NCBI GenBank assembly: GCA_913052045.1
Contig: CAJXDJ010000066.1
Span: 1-5,773, forward strand
Direction: 5' to 3'
Length of the DNA: 5,773 nt
Source of the DNA: an uncultured Dehalococcoidia bacterium
GTDB taxonomy: Bacteria > Chloroflexota > Dehalococcoidia > Lucifugimonadales > GCA-2712585
The notes beneath the pieces were generated by a model. It had not been told where the DNA came from. It saw nothing but the letters and a program-made list of their open reading frames with translations, and made no database searches. The translations under genes were made by a program, and so were the position numbers. This document shows, piece by piece, positions 5,732 through 5,773 of this stretch (its first letter is position 1; each line of letters starts with the position of its first letter).

Positions 5732-5773
5732 AGATCGGAAGAGCACACGTCTGAACTCCAGTCACTAGCTTAT
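5732..5773 (+). other. Illumina TruSeq adapter read-through (not genomic)
   Basis: From AGATCGGAAGAGCACACG at 5732 the sequence follows the 34-base TruSeq 3' adapter exactly to 5765. TAGCTT (5766-5771) equals TruSeq index 10 as I recall the list, and the final AT (5772-5773) begins the next fixed adapter segment. This stretch is untrimmed library adapter joined to the contig end and should be removed before annotation. Confidence 0.98.

Noticed and set aside
5732..5768. Natural C-terminus of a short ProC variant ending RKSTRLNSSH
   Set aside because: The DNA is exactly the Illumina adapter and the stop codon falls in the index; not biological.

Overview
The window is an ordinary bacterial chromosome segment of roughly mid GC content, with all genes on the + strand: the end of ftsA, ftsZ, nrdR, a small winged-helix gene, a class II (B12-dependent) ribonucleotide reductase gene nrdJ, and the beginning of proC. 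The order fts genes, nrdR, nrdJ, proC, together with the protein styles, makes me think of Chloroflexota, most likely a Dehalococcoidia/SAR202-type genome. That is recognition from memory, not a computed placement. The contig looks like an assembled metagenome or single-cell contig, because its right end runs into an Illumina adapter.

Left part (2-1647): the C-terminal 119 codons of FtsA are followed after 33 bp by complete FtsZ with a strong Shine-Dalgarno. This divisome unit is closed by a textbook intrinsic terminator at 1617-1647.

Middle part (1681-2623): a new transcription unit begins with a good promoter (TTGACA, 17 bp, TATACA). An NrdR-box-like palindrome lies just downstream of the predicted start point, suggesting autorepression. 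The unit encodes NrdR (zinc ribbon plus ATP-cone) and, 34 bp later, an 82-residue winged-helix DNA-binding protein of unknown role.

Right part (2624-5202): a 311-bp non-coding stretch carries two NrdR-box-like sites spaced exactly 31 bp apart, immediately upstream of a promoter with a perfect TATAAT. It is followed by nrdJ, which has all the expected catalytic cysteines, a TSCPD-like region and a Cys-rich C-terminus, but no ATP-cone. The picture is a self-contained dNTP-supply regulon: NrdR senses the ATP/dATP balance through its ATP-cone and would repress both its own promoter and that of the reductase.

End (5203-5773): a perfect 14-bp palindrome abuts the nrdJ stop. The first 124 codons of proC follow. 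From 5732 to the end the sequence is the Illumina TruSeq adapter with a six-base index and is not genomic. I found no mobile element, CRISPR array, tRNA or rRNA, and no evidence of an undescribed multi-gene system. The points most worth follow-up are the adapter artefact, the paired operator architecture and the unassigned winged-helix gene.
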